A DNA stretch of 64,000 bases from Streptococcus hyointestinalis (GCF_900459405.1 NZ_UHFN01000007.1:2170001-2234000); one strand, 5' to 3'; counted from the first letter of the stretch, positions 8,577-17,613 are shown. Made by a program: numbers and translations. The notes: generated by a model from the letters alone, not told the origin.

Positions 8577-11015
8577 CTAATCTACTGTAAAGACCAGCTG
8601 ATTTTTACGGCAGCCGATTTTGAGGGTTTTAGCGTCATCGAGCTCACCGCCAAGGAGCATCTCAGCCAGTTTGTCCTCAACATCTGTCTGCAAGGTACGA
8701 CGTAGAGGGCGAGCACCCATCTCTGGGTCATAGCCTTTTTCAGCTAGGTATCTAAGCGCTGCTGGTTGTACTTTTAGCGTGATGCCTTTTTCCGCAAGAC
8801 GAGCAATCAGCGGTTTAATCATAATCTTAACCACTTCCTGCATATCCTCTTGCGTCAAACTATGAAAGACAACCTTTTCATCGATACGGTTTAGAAACTC
8901 TGGGCGATAAGCACGTTTCAACTCTTCAAAGATACGAGATTGCACCGCTTGGTGAGAGTGAGCTTGTGCCTGCGCTCCAAAGCCAACCGTCTTGTCATCA
9001 CGAAGGGCTGTCGCTCCTAAGTTGCTAGTCATGATGATAATGGTGTTTGAAAAGTCGACTTTTCGTCCCTTGCTGTCGGTCAGAACACCGTCATCTAGCA
9101 CTTGGAGTAGCAGATTGAAAATATCAGGGTGTGCCTTTTCCACCTCGTCAAAGAGGAGCACAGAGTAAGGTTTGTTGCGGACTTTCTCTGTCAGCTCACC
9201 ACCCTCATCATAGCCGACATAACCTGGAGGCGCACCGTTTAGACGACTGGCTGCGAATTTCTCCATGTACTCCGACATATCAAAGCGAATAAGCGCTGAC
9301 TCATCATCAAAGAGCACTTCAGCAAGCGCCTTAGCCAGCTCGGTCTTTCCGACACCTGTCGGACCTAGGAACATAAAGGAGCCAATTGGGCGTTTGCCTG
9401 AGCGGATACCAGACTGGTTACGACGAATGGCACGGCTAATGCTAGAGACTGCCTCGTCCTGACCAATCACACGCTTGTGCAGTTCTTTTTCCAGATTGAG
9501 GTATTTCTTATTGTCAGAAGCAGTCATCTTCTCAACGGGGATACCAGATAGACGGCTCAAGGTCGCTAGGATATGCTCTGGTGTCACGGCTTGGCGTGGT
9601 TTTTCTTTTTGACTGGTTGCTTTTTTGAGCAATTTTGTCGCCAAGACCATGTTATCGTTTAAGATGGCTTCATCCACAGGATTTAAAAAGCCTGTGTCTT
9701 CTTTTTTTATCATGGTCTGAACCGTCGCACTCGCCTCATCCAGCAAGTCAATAGCAGAGTCTGGTAGTTGCTTACTAGTTAGGTAACGGTGCGCTGCTGT
9801 AACAGCCGTTTTGACCGCCTCATCAGAGATACTCACATGGTGAAAGTCCTCATAGGACGCTTTCAAACCAAGCAAGATGTCATAAGCCTGCTCAACTGTT
9901 GGCTCTTCAACCAAAATCTTAGCAAAGCGACGAGACAGTGCTGCGTCTTTTTCGATATGCTTTTGGTATTCTTCTTGAGTGGTTGCCCCTACTGTGCGCA
10001 AAGTCCCACGAGCAAGAGCGGGTTTGAGGATATTTGCCGCATCTAGCGTGCTATCAATCCCGCTACCTGAGCCCATAATCGTGTGCAGCTCATCAATGAA
10101 GAGAATAATATGCCCGTCCTCTTCGATGTCTGAGATGATTTGGTTCATGCGCTCCTCAAAGTCCCCACGAAAACGTGTCCCTGCAATGACACTCATCATA
10201 TCAAGCTCCAGCACACGCATATCACGCAGCTCATAAGGAATATCACCTGTGGCAATGCGCTGCGCTAAACCGTAAGCAAGAGCTGTCTTTCCGACACCAG
10301 CATCACCGACAAGGACAGGATTGTTCTTGGTTTTACGACTCAGCACCTGAATCATTCTGGCAATCTCTTTGTCCCGACCGATAACAGGCTCTAGCTTGCC
10401 TGCACGAGCTTGCGCTGTCAAGTCACGTGTAAAGTCTGCCAAGTCTCCAGCCGTACTCTGCGGACGCATCATATCTGAAAAGTTGCCCCCAGCTTTTGCT
10501 GGCTTAGGACTGCGAAGAGTATGAATCGCCTTGATATTTTCCTTGGTAAAGCCAGCATTGCGCTCAAGCGACTTTCTGAGATCCAAAAGACGCAAGGAGT
10601 CACCGTCGTCCTTGTACTTAAAGCCAGCTAGCTCAAGGAGTCTCGTCGCCAGCAAATCTTTATTGACCAAGATAGCAAATAAAACATGCTCTGTCCCGAC
10701 AGCTTCACTGCCTGTGACTTTTTGGATTTTTTGTGCTAGGTCTAGCACTTCAGATAAAGCTCGTGATTGCGGACGAAAAGTCACCGCTACATTGTCACGA
10801 GGAGACCTGTCCATAGCTAGAATCGCAGCACTCTCGTAGTCCTCAAAGCGTACCTTGTCCTCATACTCTGCAAAGGTCAAGCCCGCAATCGAATCTCTGA
10901 TACCCACCATAGCCAGCAAGACATGCCAAGTCTCGAGGTAGCTACTGTCATAGCGTGCCGCCTCGTATTGCGCTAAGCTAAATACTTCTTGTAATTTATA
11001 TGAATAATCGCTCAT
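8577..11015 (-). CDS. clpC: ATP-dependent Clp protease ATPase subunit ClpC
   Basis: 812-residue AAA+ unfoldase that feeds proteins to ClpP. N-terminal Clp_N repeats (residues 1-150), first AAA+ module with Walker A GDAGVGKTAL and Walker B LFIDELHT, middle region, second module with Walker A GPTGVGKTEL and Walker B VLLFDEVEKAH, then the ClpB D2-small domain. The start overlaps the ctsR stop by four bases, the classic ctsR-clpC operon, so it is under CtsR heat-shock control. Confidence 0.96.
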   Translation of the reverse strand: MSDYSYKLQEVFSLAQYEAARYDSSYLETWHVLLAMVGIRDSIAGLTFAEYEDKVRFEDYESAAILAMDRSPRDNVAVTFRPQSRALSEVLDLAQKIQKVTGSEAVGTEHVLFAILVNKDLLATRLLELAGFKYKDDGDSLRLLDLRKSLERNAGFTKENIKAIHTLRSPKPAKAGGNFSDMMRPQSTAGDLADFTRDLTAQARAGKLEPVIGRDKEIARMIQVLSRKTKNNPVLVGDAGVGKTALAYGLAQRIATGDIPYELRDMRVLELDMMSVIAGTRFRGDFEERMNQIISDIEEDGHIILFIDELHTIMGSGSGIDSTLDAANILKPALARGTLRTVGATTQEEYQKHIEKDAALSRRFAKILVEEPTVEQAYDILLGLKASYEDFHHVSISDEAVKTAVTAAHRYLTSKQLPDSAIDLLDEASATVQTMIKKEDTGFLNPVDEAILNDNMVLATKLLKKATSQKEKPRQAVTPEHILATLSRLSGIPVEKMTASDNKKYLNLEKELHKRVIGQDEAVSSISRAIRRNQSGIRSGKRPIGSFMFLGPTGVGKTELAKALAEVLFDDESALIRFDMSEYMEKFAASRLNGAPPGYVGYDEGGELTEKVRNKPYSVLLFDEVEKAHPDIFNLLLQVLDDGVLTDSKGRKVDFSNTIIIMTSNLGATALRDDKTVGFGAQAQAHSHQAVQSRIFEELKRAYRPEFLNRIDEKVVFHSLTQEDMQEVVKIMIKPLIARLAEKGITLKVQPAALRYLAEKGYDPEMGARPLRRTLQTDVEDKLAEMLLGGELDDAKTLKIGCRKNQLVFTVD

Positions 11016-11476
11016 AAATGAAACCCTTTTCTATCCAATCTTTGGAGCAGTTTGCGTAGCATACGTGCTCGAATCTTAGGCGCATCCTCTCCTAGCACCT
11101 CATCACAGGCGGTCACCAAAAGCAGATGCCCCTCACGCTCACTAATCACCTCATCTTCAAACAAAAGCTGGATGATGTCCTCATAGACCTGCTGGCTAAT
11201 CTGCTCACCAATAGTTGCTTGGAGATTACCCAACATCTGGTGCTTATCTGAGAAGTGAACCTTAGCAATGCGGATATAACCGCCACCGCCACGCTTACTC
11301 TCTACAGTATAGCCACGACTCTCAGTAAAGCGTGTCTTTATCACGTAGTTTATCTGACTTGGCACGACTTGAAAGGTATCGGCTAATAGCGAACGCTTGA
11401 TTTCTGCGATACCAGATTGTGCTAGCAAGTTTTTGATATAGTCCTCGATATTATCAGAGGTATTTTTTGTAGCCAC
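11012..11476 (-). CDS. ctsR: Transcriptional repressor CtsR
   Basis: 154-residue repressor of class III heat-shock genes (clp family). N-terminal winged HTH with RGGGGYIRI (about residues 57-66), the conserved wing that recognises the CtsR heptad repeat and senses heat, then a C-terminal dimerisation domain. A CtsR box lies immediately downstream of its own -10 (11494-11510), so it is autoregulated with clpC. Confidence 0.96.
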   Translation of the reverse strand: MATKNTSDNIEDYIKNLLAQSGIAEIKRSLLADTFQVVPSQINYVIKTRFTESRGYTVESKRGGGGYIRIAKVHFSDKHQMLGNLQATIGEQISQQVYEDIIQLLFEDEVISEREGHLLLVTACDEVLGEDAPKIRARMLRKLLQRLDRKGFHL

Positions 11477-11493
11477 TAGCGTCTCCTTTCTTC

Positions 11494-11541
11494 TTTGACT
11501 AATACTGACATTTATTATATCAAAAATAAAGCCATTCGCAA
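11494..11541 (-). promoter_or_regulatory. ctsR promoter with CtsR box
   Basis: Minus strand TTGCGA (11536-11541), 16 bp, TATAAT (11514-11519), then TGTCAGTATTAGTCAAA (11494-11510), which matches the RGTCAAANANRGTCAAA heptad repeat at most positions. Confidence 0.85.
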
Positions 11542-11580
11542 ACTAAGACCCTTAAAAGACGAGCAAAAGCAGGTTTAGAG

Positions 11581-11642
11581 TTGTCAATCCCCTAGAGATA
11601 AGATAAAATAGAGAAAGTGCTTCTAGCAAAGGAGAAAGCACT
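11581..11642 (+). promoter_or_regulatory. Promoter and leader hairpin of the COG2426 gene
   Basis: TTGTCA (11581-11586), 17 bp, TAAAAT (11604-11609). The leader then contains AGTGCTT / AAGCACT arms (about 11616-11642) that could form a stem enclosing the GGAGA. I cannot assign it to a known riboswitch. Confidence 0.6.
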
Positions 11643-11665
11643 CTGAATGAAGAAAGGTTATCATT

Positions 11666-12133
11666 ATGAATTACTTGATTACACTGCTCATCTCTATGGT
11701 TCCCTTGATTGAATTGCGAGGAGCAGTTCCTTACGCCATTGCAACAGGGATTCCTTACTGGCAGGCTCTTGTTATCGGCGTTATTGGCAATATGCTGCCT
11801 GTTCCTATTATCTTCTTCTTTGCCAGAAGAGTACTAGAATGGGGAGCTGACAAGCCTCTTATCGGTGGCTTTTTCACCTGGTGTCTCAAAAAAGGGCACA
11901 GCGGTGGGCAGAAGCTGGAAAAAGTAGCTGGTGAGCGTGGTATTTTTATTGCCCTCTTGCTCTTTGTAGGGATTCCTATCCCAGGGACTGGCGCTTGGAC
12001 AGGAACTCTGGCTGCAAGTATCCTTGACTGGGACTTTAAGAAAAGTATCATCGCTGTTATGCTTGGAGTTATCCTAGCAGGTCTCATCATGGGTACCATC
12101 GCACTCTTTGGTCTCAAGGCTATTACTGGTTAA
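11666..12133 (+). CDS. COG2426 family membrane protein (annotated as small multidrug export protein)
   Basis: 155-residue polytopic membrane protein with the family signature PLIELRGAVPYAIATG at the N-terminus and IPGTGAWTGTLAAS in the middle. Several hydrophobic segments span residues 1-20, 32-52, 90-115 and 128-150. Despite the common export-protein label, no substrate is established for this family in streptococci. It has its own promoter and terminator, so it is monocistronic. Confidence 0.8.
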   Translation: MNYLITLLISMVPLIELRGAVPYAIATGIPYWQALVIGVIGNMLPVPIIFFFARRVLEWGADKPLIGGFFTWCLKKGHSGGQKLEKVAGERGIFIALLLFVGIPIPGTGAWTGTLAASILDWDFKKSIIAVMLGVILAGLIMGTIALFGLKAITG

Positions 12134-12137
12134 TAAC

Positions 12138-12161
12138 AAAAAAGCCCCTCGGGGCTTTTTT
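12138..12161. terminator. Bidirectional terminator between COG2426 gene and tsf
   Basis: AAAAAAGCCCC-TC-GGGGCTTTTTT, a strong GC stem with T runs in both directions between convergent genes. Confidence 0.92.
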
Positions 12162-12177
12162 GTTAGGCTTATAAAGC

Positions 12178-13218
12178 TTAGTTTTCAAGCGCAGCAGCCA
12201 TAGTTGCAGCAACTTCTGCTTCAAAGTCGTTTGCTGCTTTTTCGATACCGTCACCAACTTCAAAACGAACAAAGGCAACTGCTTTAGCGTTTACTGAGTC
12301 AAGGTAAGCTTCAACTGTCTTGCTGTCATCCATGATGTAAACTTGTGCAAGAAGTGTGTAAGCTTGGTCAACTTGAGTGTTGTCAAGCATGAAGCGAGCC
12401 ATTTTACCAGGGATGATTTTATCCCAGATTTTTTCTGGCTTACCTTCAGCTGCCAATTCTTCTTTGATAGCTTCTTCAGCTTTAGCGATGACTTCACCTG
12501 TCAACTCAGCTTTAGAACCGTATTGCAAGAATGGAAGAGCTGGTTTACCAACCATAGCACGGCTTTCGTTGTCTTGTTCAATCTTGTGGTTCAATTGAGC
12601 AAGCTCATCTTTAACGAATTGAGGATCCAATTCTTCGTAAGAAAGAACAGTTGGTTTCATCGCTGCGATGTGCATTGCAACTTGTTTAGCTGTTGCTTCG
12701 TCTGTACCTTCAAGAACAGCAACTACACCGATACGTCCACCGTTGTGTTGGTAAGCACCAAAGACTTGGTCATCAGACTTTTCAACCAAAGCAAAGCGAC
12801 GGAATGAGATTTTTTCTCCGATAGTAGCCGTTGCAGTAACAAATGCTTGCTCCAAAGTTTCACCTGAAGCAGTTGTCAAAGCAAGAGCTTCAGCATCGTT
12901 AGCTGGTTTGCCTTCTGCGATAACTTTTGCAGCTTCGTTAACAAGTGCTACGAATTGGTCGTTTTTCGCAACGAAGTCTGTTTCTGAGTTCACTTCGACA
13001 ACAGCAGCAACGTTACCATCAACGTAAACCCCTGTCAAACCTTCTGCAGCGACACGGTCAGCTTTCTTAGCTGCTTTTGCCATTCCTTTTTCACGAAGCA
13101 ATTCAATCGCTTTGTCGATGTCACCATCTGTTTCAACCAATGCTTTTTTAGCGTCCATGACACCAGCACCAGATTTTTCACGCAATTCTTTAACGAGTTT
13201 AGCTGTGATTTCTGCCAT
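12178..13218 (-). CDS. tsf: Elongation factor Ts
   Basis: 346-residue guanine-nucleotide exchange factor for EF-Tu. N-terminal UBA-like domain ([26 protein letters not shown] begins at residue 2; the [15 protein letters not shown] signature is clear), then the TDFVAKND motif near residue 80 that contacts EF-Tu. Length is typical for streptococci. It follows rpsB in the usual rpsB-tsf order, but 146 bp of structured DNA and a terminator-like hairpin separate them. Confidence 0.97.
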   Translation of the reverse strand: MAEITAKLVKELREKSGAGVMDAKKALVETDGDIDKAIELLREKGMAKAAKKADRVAAEGLTGVYVDGNVAAVVEVNSETDFVAKNDQFVALVNEAAKVIAEGKPANDAEALALTTASGETLEQAFVTATATIGEKISFRRFALVEKSDDQVFGAYQHNGGRIGVVAVLEGTDEATAKQVAMHIAAMKPTVLSYEELDPQFVKDELAQLNHKIEQDNESRAMVGKPALPFLQYGSKAELTGEVIAKAEEAIKEELAAEGKPEKIWDKIIPGKMARFMLDNTQVDQAYTLLAQVYIMDDSKTVEAYLDSVNAKAVAFVRFEVGDGIEKAANDFEAEVAATMAAALEN

Positions 13219-13249
13219 TTTAACGTCTCCTATGTTTGATTTTTCATAT

Positions 13250-13287
13250 ATAAAAACGAGACAGAGCGGTTTGCATCTGCCCCGTTT
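13250..13287 (-). terminator. Terminator or attenuator between rpsB and tsf
   Basis: Minus strand stem AAACGGGGCAGA / TCTGTCTCGTTT (two G-U pairs) followed by five T, 31 bp before the tsf start. It would reduce read-through from rpsB into tsf. Confidence 0.7.
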
Positions 13288-13308
13288 GACAATTTATTAA
13301 CACTTTTT

Positions 13309-13348
13309 TGTAAAGCTGGTTGACAGTTGCTTTACAGACTTGTCAACC
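13309..13348 (-). other. Overlapping inverted repeats in the rpsB-tsf intergenic region
   Basis: Two 8-bp inverted repeats interlock: TGTAAAGC (13309-13316) with GCTTTACA (13329-13336), and GGTTGACA (13318-13325) with TGTCAACC (13341-13348). One arm of the second lies in the loop of the first, so in RNA they compete or form a pseudoknot; the 1-nt connector makes competition more likely. A close relative of the first hairpin sits at 51348-51378. Confidence 0.6.
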
Positions 13349-13364
13349 TAGGCTAAAAATGCAA

Positions 13365-14132
13365 TTAGTCGTTTGAACCTTCAACAGCTTCAACGATTTC
13401 TTCGATTGAGTCAGCTTCTGCAGCTTCTTCAAAAGCAACATCTGCATCTTCACCTTGACGTCCTTCGATAACAGCGTCAGCCAATTTAGAAGTAATCAAC
13501 TTAACTGCACGGATAGCGTCATCGTTAGCTGGGATGATAACATCGATATCATCTGGATCAGCGTTTGTGTCCACCATCGCAACGATTGGGATACCAAGTT
13601 TTTTAGCTTCTTTAACAGCGATTTGTTCTTTGTGTGGGTCAACGATGTAAATCACATCTGGAATGCGTGGCATATCTTCGATACCACCCAAGAATTTTTC
13701 AAGACGTGCACGTTGTTTGTTAAGAAGAGCAACTTCCTTTTTAGGAAGGACTTCAAAAGTTCCGTCAGCTTCCATTTGTTTGATTTCTTTCAAACGAGCG
13801 ATACGTTTTTGGATTGTATCCCAGTTTGTAAGTGTTCCACCCAACCAACGGTGGTTGATGTAGTATTGACCTGCACGAGTAGCTTCTTCAGCGATTGCTT
13901 CAGCAGCTTGTTTTTTAGTACCAACAAACAAGATAACAGCGTCGTTTGCAGCTGCATCACGAACAAAGTCGTAAGCTTGGTCAGCCAATTTTACAGTTTG
14001 TTGAAGGTCGATAACGTGGATACCATTACGTTCTGTAAAGATGTATTTAGCCATCTTAGGGTTCCAGCGACGTGTTTGGTGACCAAAGTGAACACCAGCT
14101 TCAAGAAGTTGTTTCATTGAAATTACTGCCAT
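13365..14132 (-). CDS. rpsB: 30S ribosomal protein S2
   Basis: 255-residue small-subunit protein. The start is set at [19 protein letters not shown], the conserved N-terminus, preceded by AAAGGAG; an in-frame extension upstream has no support. Conserved blocks follow ([44 protein letters not shown]) and an acidic C-terminal tail. First gene of rpsB-tsf. Confidence 0.98.
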   Translation of the reverse strand: MAVISMKQLLEAGVHFGHQTRRWNPKMAKYIFTERNGIHVIDLQQTVKLADQAYDFVRDAAANDAVILFVGTKKQAAEAIAEEATRAGQYYINHRWLGGTLTNWDTIQKRIARLKEIKQMEADGTFEVLPKKEVALLNKQRARLEKFLGGIEDMPRIPDVIYIVDPHKEQIAVKEAKKLGIPIVAMVDTNADPDDIDVIIPANDDAIRAVKLITSKLADAVIEGRQGEDADVAFEEAAEADSIEEIVEAVEGSND

Positions 14133-14286
14133 GAGTAAATTCTCCTTTATAAAATGTTTTTTAGCCTCTCTCAAACTTCAGCTCGCATGACCACCACAAG
14201 GGCAACAGCCAAACGATTGGTTTGAGATGAGTATTTGTTGTAAGATACAACCTCATCATGATACCACAATTGGGCAAAAAAAACAA
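14133..14286 (-). promoter_or_regulatory. rpsB promoter and structured 5' leader
   Basis: Minus strand TTGTTT (14281-14286), 17 bp, TATCAT (14258-14263). The ~120-nt leader holds a small hairpin GTTGTA-TCT-TACAAC (14237-14251) and a long-range stem TCTCAAAC / GTTTGAGA (14169-14176 with 14220-14227). An autoregulatory S2-binding leader is plausible but not shown. The IS nest begins about 36 bp upstream of the -35. Confidence 0.6.
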
Positions 14287-14321
14287 GTCTTTATCGCTAT
14301 TAGATAAAGGTTTTTTCTTGT

Positions 14322-15861
14322 CCCAAAATTCTCAAAGTAAGTTCTAGTCTGTCTTAAAAACTGGAAATTAGACTGAGACAAAAAAATAAGGTAGAACTTA
14401 CTATGGGACAAGTTGGTAACTGACAATGAAAAACAAACACTTAACTCTCTCTGATCGCAACGATATTCAAATAGGAATCGAACAGCTAAAAACCTTCTCA
14501 GCTATCGCTACTAAGCTAGGTAAAGACCCGTCTACAATCTCAAAAGAAGTTCGCAGAAATCGAGTGGTTAAAGAAAATTCTGTGACATCCAATTGTGAGG
14601 CCTGCCCTCTACTCAAAAAGGCTCCTTACGTTTGTAATGCCTGTCCGAAAAAGAGATGCAATTGTGGATACCAGAAACAGTTCTACTACGCAAAAAGAGC
14701 TCAGCTGGATTATGAAGCTAAGCTCTCAGATTCGAGAACAGGTGTTGCCCTAAACAAGGAAGAATTCTATCGCATGGACGAGATTGTCTCTTCTGCCATC
14801 AAAAAAGGACAACACCTCAACCACATCATCGCCTCAAATGAACTTTCGGCATCCAGAGCTTCTATCTACAGATACCTTGAAAAGGGCTATCTGTCCACAA
14901 AGCCTATTGATTTCCCCCGTGTCGTGAAATTCAGAAAGCGGAGAACCAGAAATCTCCAACCCATTCCTAAAACTGCTAGAGAAGGACGGTCTTACGAGGA
15001 CTTCCAAGGCTTTCTTACTAAGAATGATATCAGCTACTGGCTGGAAATGGACACCGTTACTGGAAGGATTGGAGGAAAGGTACTTCTCACTTTTAACCTC
15101 TCCTACTGCAACTTTATTTTCGCTCGGTTACTGGATAATAAAACAGCTAATGAGGTCGCTAAACACCTCTACGCTATCAAGAATGACCTACACCAGAAAG
15201 AGATGAGCTTCTGCGAACTATTCCCTGTCATTCTGACCGATAATGGCGGTGAATTCGCTAGAGTAGACGATATCGAAATGGATGTTCGTGGAGAATCTAA
15301 ACTCTTCTTCTGTGACCCAAATCGTTCTGACCAGAAGGGGAGAATTGAGAAAAATCACACGCTTATCAGAGATATTCTCCCTAAAGGAACTAGCTTCGAT
15401 AACTTGACACAGGATGACATCAACCTAGTTTGTTCACATGTCAACAGCGTCAAACGAGCTTCTTTCAACGGAAAATCGGCTTATGAACTCTTTACATTTA
15501 CCTACGGTAAGGAATTGGCAACACTTCTGGGTATCTCTAAAATTGACCCTGAGAACGTCATCCAATCACCTCGATTATTAGATAAATAATCGCTAGTTTT
15601 TATCATAAAAATTTATCAAAAATAGAAAGGAACTTGTCCCATCCTAAATTCCAGATGACTAGAACTTACTTTGAGACGTCTCAGAGCCAGCAACTTTGGT
15701 GTACCCTTTTTTTCAATATTTTCAAGCCTAAAACTCACTATTATCAGCATTTTTAGTCAAAAACAGAACTTAGTCTGAGACTAAATTCTGTTGATTTTAT
15801 GCAGTTTTCTCAGAGTAACTTCTGGAAGGACGGGAACTAGAACTTACTTTGAGAATTTACC
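14322..15861 (+). mobile_element. IS30-family insertion sequence A
   Basis: About 1.5 kb with one transposase. The left end has TCTCAAAGTAAGTTCTAGTC (14330-14349); its inverted copy occurs at 15657-15676 and a near copy at about 15838-15855, so the right terminal repeat is present twice. The outer right copy is used as the boundary because a copy of the direct repeat follows it. Exact ends uncertain by a few bases. Confidence 0.6.
14426..15589 (+). CDS. IS30-family transposase of element A
   Basis: 387-residue DDE transposase. N-terminal HTH (LSDRNDIQIGIEQLKTFSAI, KDPSTISKEVRRNR), a cysteine-rich insert (about residues 50-85; Cys residues in SNCEACPLL, YVCNACPKKRCNCG) likely binding zinc, a second HTH (SRASIYRYLEKG), then the catalytic core with D in LEMDTVTG, D in LTDNGGEF and E in KGRIEKNH. 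All catalytic residues are present and the frame is open, so it may be active. Confidence 0.88.
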   Translation: MKNKHLTLSDRNDIQIGIEQLKTFSAIATKLGKDPSTISKEVRRNRVVKENSVTSNCEACPLLKKAPYVCNACPKKRCNCGYQKQFYYAKRAQLDYEAKLSDSRTGVALNKEEFYRMDEIVSSAIKKGQHLNHIIASNELSASRASIYRYLEKGYLSTKPIDFPRVVKFRKRRTRNLQPIPKTAREGRSYEDFQGFLTKNDISYWLEMDTVTGRIGGKVLLTFNLSYCNFIFARLLDNKTANEVAKHLYAIKNDLHQKEMSFCELFPVILTDNGGEFARVDDIEMDVRGESKLFFCDPNRSDQKGRIEKNHTLIRDILPKGTSFDNLTQDDINLVCSHVNSVKRASFNGKSAYELFTFTYGKELATLLGISKIDPENVIQSPRLLDK

Positions 15862-15873
15862 GTTTTTTCTTGT
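15607..15873 (+). repeat. Long direct repeat, left copy (3' end of element A)
   Basis: About 265 bp nearly identical to 17045-17307, differing at scattered bases. Each copy has two terminal-repeat-like segments, an internal CAGAA.TTAGTC / GACTA.TTCTG inverted repeat, and ends in (G)GTTTTTTCTTGT. It holds no gene. Confidence 0.75.
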
Positions 15874-17038
15874 CCCGCGTTGTAAAATGAAGTGCAACAA
15901 AAAAAGACATGCTCGTCTGATATACTAGAATTCCCCAACTCAGTATAGAAAGCAGATGAACATGTCCACTAATCATTCTACCAAAAAATCGTTATACTCA
16001 CACCTTTCAGCCTCTGAACGCGGAGAAATCAGCGCCTATCTCAAGATGGGCAAGACCCCCTCTGAGATTGCTCGTCTGCTTGGGCGTCATCGCTCAACCA
16101 TCAGTCGGGAAATCAAACGAGGAAGTGTTTCTCAGGTTCAAGATAAGAACGGGAAACGAATCTACTCAACGGTTTACTTTCCAGATAGTGGTCAACGTGT
16201 TTATGAAACCAATCGTCGAAAAAGTGCCTATCATAAACTATCATACTGCTCCCAGACATTCTTCAAGGAACTTGAGAAAGCCCTGAAAACGAAACCTCGT
16301 TGTCACAGTGTTGATAGCTTTGTTCAAACTTACCGAGAAAAACATCCACTGGAAGTTATCCCTTCCACCAAGACAGTGTATCGGTACATCAAAGACGGAC
16401 TGTTGAGGGTTAAACCGATTGATTTACCTAAGATGGTGAGCATCCGAAAACGGTCTAAAGTAAGGCCTAAGGCCACGACGAAAATCTTAGGAAAATCCAT
16501 TGAAGAACGTCCAGAAACTATTACTAATCGCTCTGAATTTGGACATTGGGAGATTGATTTGGTTCTTGGCAAGAAGACCAAAGGGGAAGCTGTTGTCATG
16601 ACTCTAGTAGAGCGTCAAACACGATTTGCCATCGCTGTAAAACTGGCTAATAAACAAGCAGAAACTATCAATAGGGCTGTTAAGAGCCTACTATCACAGT
16701 ACCCTATTCGCTCTATCACATCGGACAATGGCTCAGAGTTCAGTAGCTTGTCAGACTTAAAAGGTGTGGAAGTCTATTTTGCCCATCCTTATGCTTCTCA
16801 TGAAAGAGGAACAAATGAAAATTTCAATGGTCTCTTGAGAGAGTTTCTCCCAAAAGGTGTCTCTCTTAACTCACTAACGACAGAAGAACTCAATCACTAC
16901 GTCTCTGCTATCAATGACAGACCTAGACGACTTCACAAGTATAAAACCGCAAATATTTTGTTTGGGCTAGCCCAAACAGCTTAACCTCTGGAACTCTAGT
17001 TATCAATGAACTTGTTGCACTTGACTTGACAAGTGGGG
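15874..17038 (+). mobile_element. IS30-family insertion sequence B, copy 1
   Basis: 1165 bp, nearly identical to copy 2 at 27254-28417 (one-base homopolymer length difference plus substitutions). Ends begin CCC and share TTGT.AA.T.AAGTGCAACAA as imperfect ~27-bp inverted repeats. Unlike copy 2, the two flanks do not share a target duplication, so the right junction has been rearranged after insertion. Confidence 0.85.
15962..16984 (+). CDS. IS30-family transposase of element B, copy 1
   Basis: 340 residues starting MSTNHSTKKSLYSHLS; this start is shared with copy 2, while an ATG two codons upstream is absent there. Two HTH regions (KTPSEIARLLGRHRSTISREIKRG; SVDSFVQTYREKHPL-TVYRYIKDG), then the DDE core: D in WEIDLVLG, D in SDNGSEF, E in GTNENFNG. 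Intact and possibly active. Confidence 0.92.
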   Translation: MSTNHSTKKSLYSHLSASERGEISAYLKMGKTPSEIARLLGRHRSTISREIKRGSVSQVQDKNGKRIYSTVYFPDSGQRVYETNRRKSAYHKLSYCSQTFFKELEKALKTKPRCHSVDSFVQTYREKHPLEVIPSTKTVYRYIKDGLLRVKPIDLPKMVSIRKRSKVRPKATTKILGKSIEERPETITNRSEFGHWEIDLVLGKKTKGEAVVMTLVERQTRFAIAVKLANKQAETINRAVKSLLSQYPIRSITSDNGSEFSSLSDLKGVEVYFAHPYASHERGTNENFNGLLREFLPKGVSLNSLTTEELNHYVSAINDRPRRLHKYKTANILFGLAQTA

Positions 17039-17044
17039 TCAGAA

Positions 17045-17307
17045 AATAATTTCAAAATAGAAAGGAACTTGTCCCGTCCTAAATTCCAGATGACTAGAAC
17101 TTACTTTGAGACGTCTCAGAGCCAGTAACTTTAGTGTACCCTTTTTTCAATATTTTCAGGCCTAAAACTCACTATTATCAGCATTTTTAGTCAAAAAAGA
17201 ACTTAGTCTGAGACTAAATTCTGTTGATTTTATGCAGTTTTCTCAGAGTAACTTCTGGAAGGACGGGAACTAGAACTTACTTTGAGAATTTACCGGTTTT
17301 TTCTTGT
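17045..17307 (+). repeat. Long direct repeat, right copy (truncated element A remnant)
   Basis: Second copy of the 3' end of element A with no transposase sequence, abutting the right end of element B and ending in GGTTTTTTCTTGT. From 17308 to the tRNA promoter only host sequence with a weak AAAAGTT-ACTC-AACTTTT hairpin (17366-17383) is seen. Confidence 0.7.
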
Positions 17308-17395
17308 AGTAAAACGCAGGTAAACGATTACAGCATAACTGGCCGCCTTTCTTTCATTCACGCTAAAAAGTTACTCAACTTTTCACATTTACCAC

Positions 17396-17424
17396 TTGAC
17401 GAATCTCAAAAATTAAGATAAAAT
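17396..17424 (+). promoter_or_regulatory. tRNA-Cys promoter
   Basis: TTGACG (17396-17401), 17-bp spacer, TAAAAT (17419-17424), ending 12 bp before the tRNA. Confidence 0.85.
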
Positions 17425-17436
17425 GTAATTTGTTGT

Positions 17437-17507
17437 GGCGGTATAGCCAAGTGGTAAGGCACGGCTCTGCAAAAGCTTGATCGTCGGTTCAAATCCGTCT
17501 ACCGCCT
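17437..17507 (+). tRNA. tRNA-Cys (anticodon GCA)
   Basis: Cloverleaf readable by eye: acceptor GGCGGTA / TACCGCC, D arm GCC-AAGTGGTAA-GGC, anticodon loop CTGCAAA (GCA), T loop TTCAAAT. 71 nt without encoded CCA. The outer anticodon pair and one T-stem pair are mismatched or wobble. Confidence 0.93.
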
Positions 17508-17520
17508 TAAATGACATTGA

Positions 17521-17547
17521 AAAGCTCACTTCCGTGGGCTTTTTTGT
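17521..17547 (+). terminator. tRNA-Cys terminator
   Basis: AAAGCTCAC-TTCC-GTGGGCTTT stem (one G-U) followed by T6, 13 bp after the tRNA. Confidence 0.85.
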
Positions 17548-17613
17548 GTTGACTATACTTTTCACCCCCACTTTATGCTATAATAAAGCCATTATATTTT
17601 GGAGGTGTTGAGG

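Larger units (their letters stand above)
14309..17307. mobile_element. Nest of IS30-family elements between rpsB and tRNA-Cys, bounded by a 13-bp direct repeat
   Basis: GGTTTTTTCTTGT occurs at 14309-14321 and 17295-17307, and a 12-bp form at 15862-15873. Between the first two lies a complete IS30-type element, a second different IS30-family element, then a 3' remnant of the first. Joining the outer repeats gives a continuous sequence from the rpsB upstream region to the tRNA-Cys upstream region, so the whole block is inserted DNA. Confidence 0.7.

Noticed and set aside
14133..14174. In-frame N-terminal extension of rpsB
   Set aside because: Non-ATG start, no ribosome site, and the extra residues are not part of conserved S2; AAAGGAG sits before the internal ATG.
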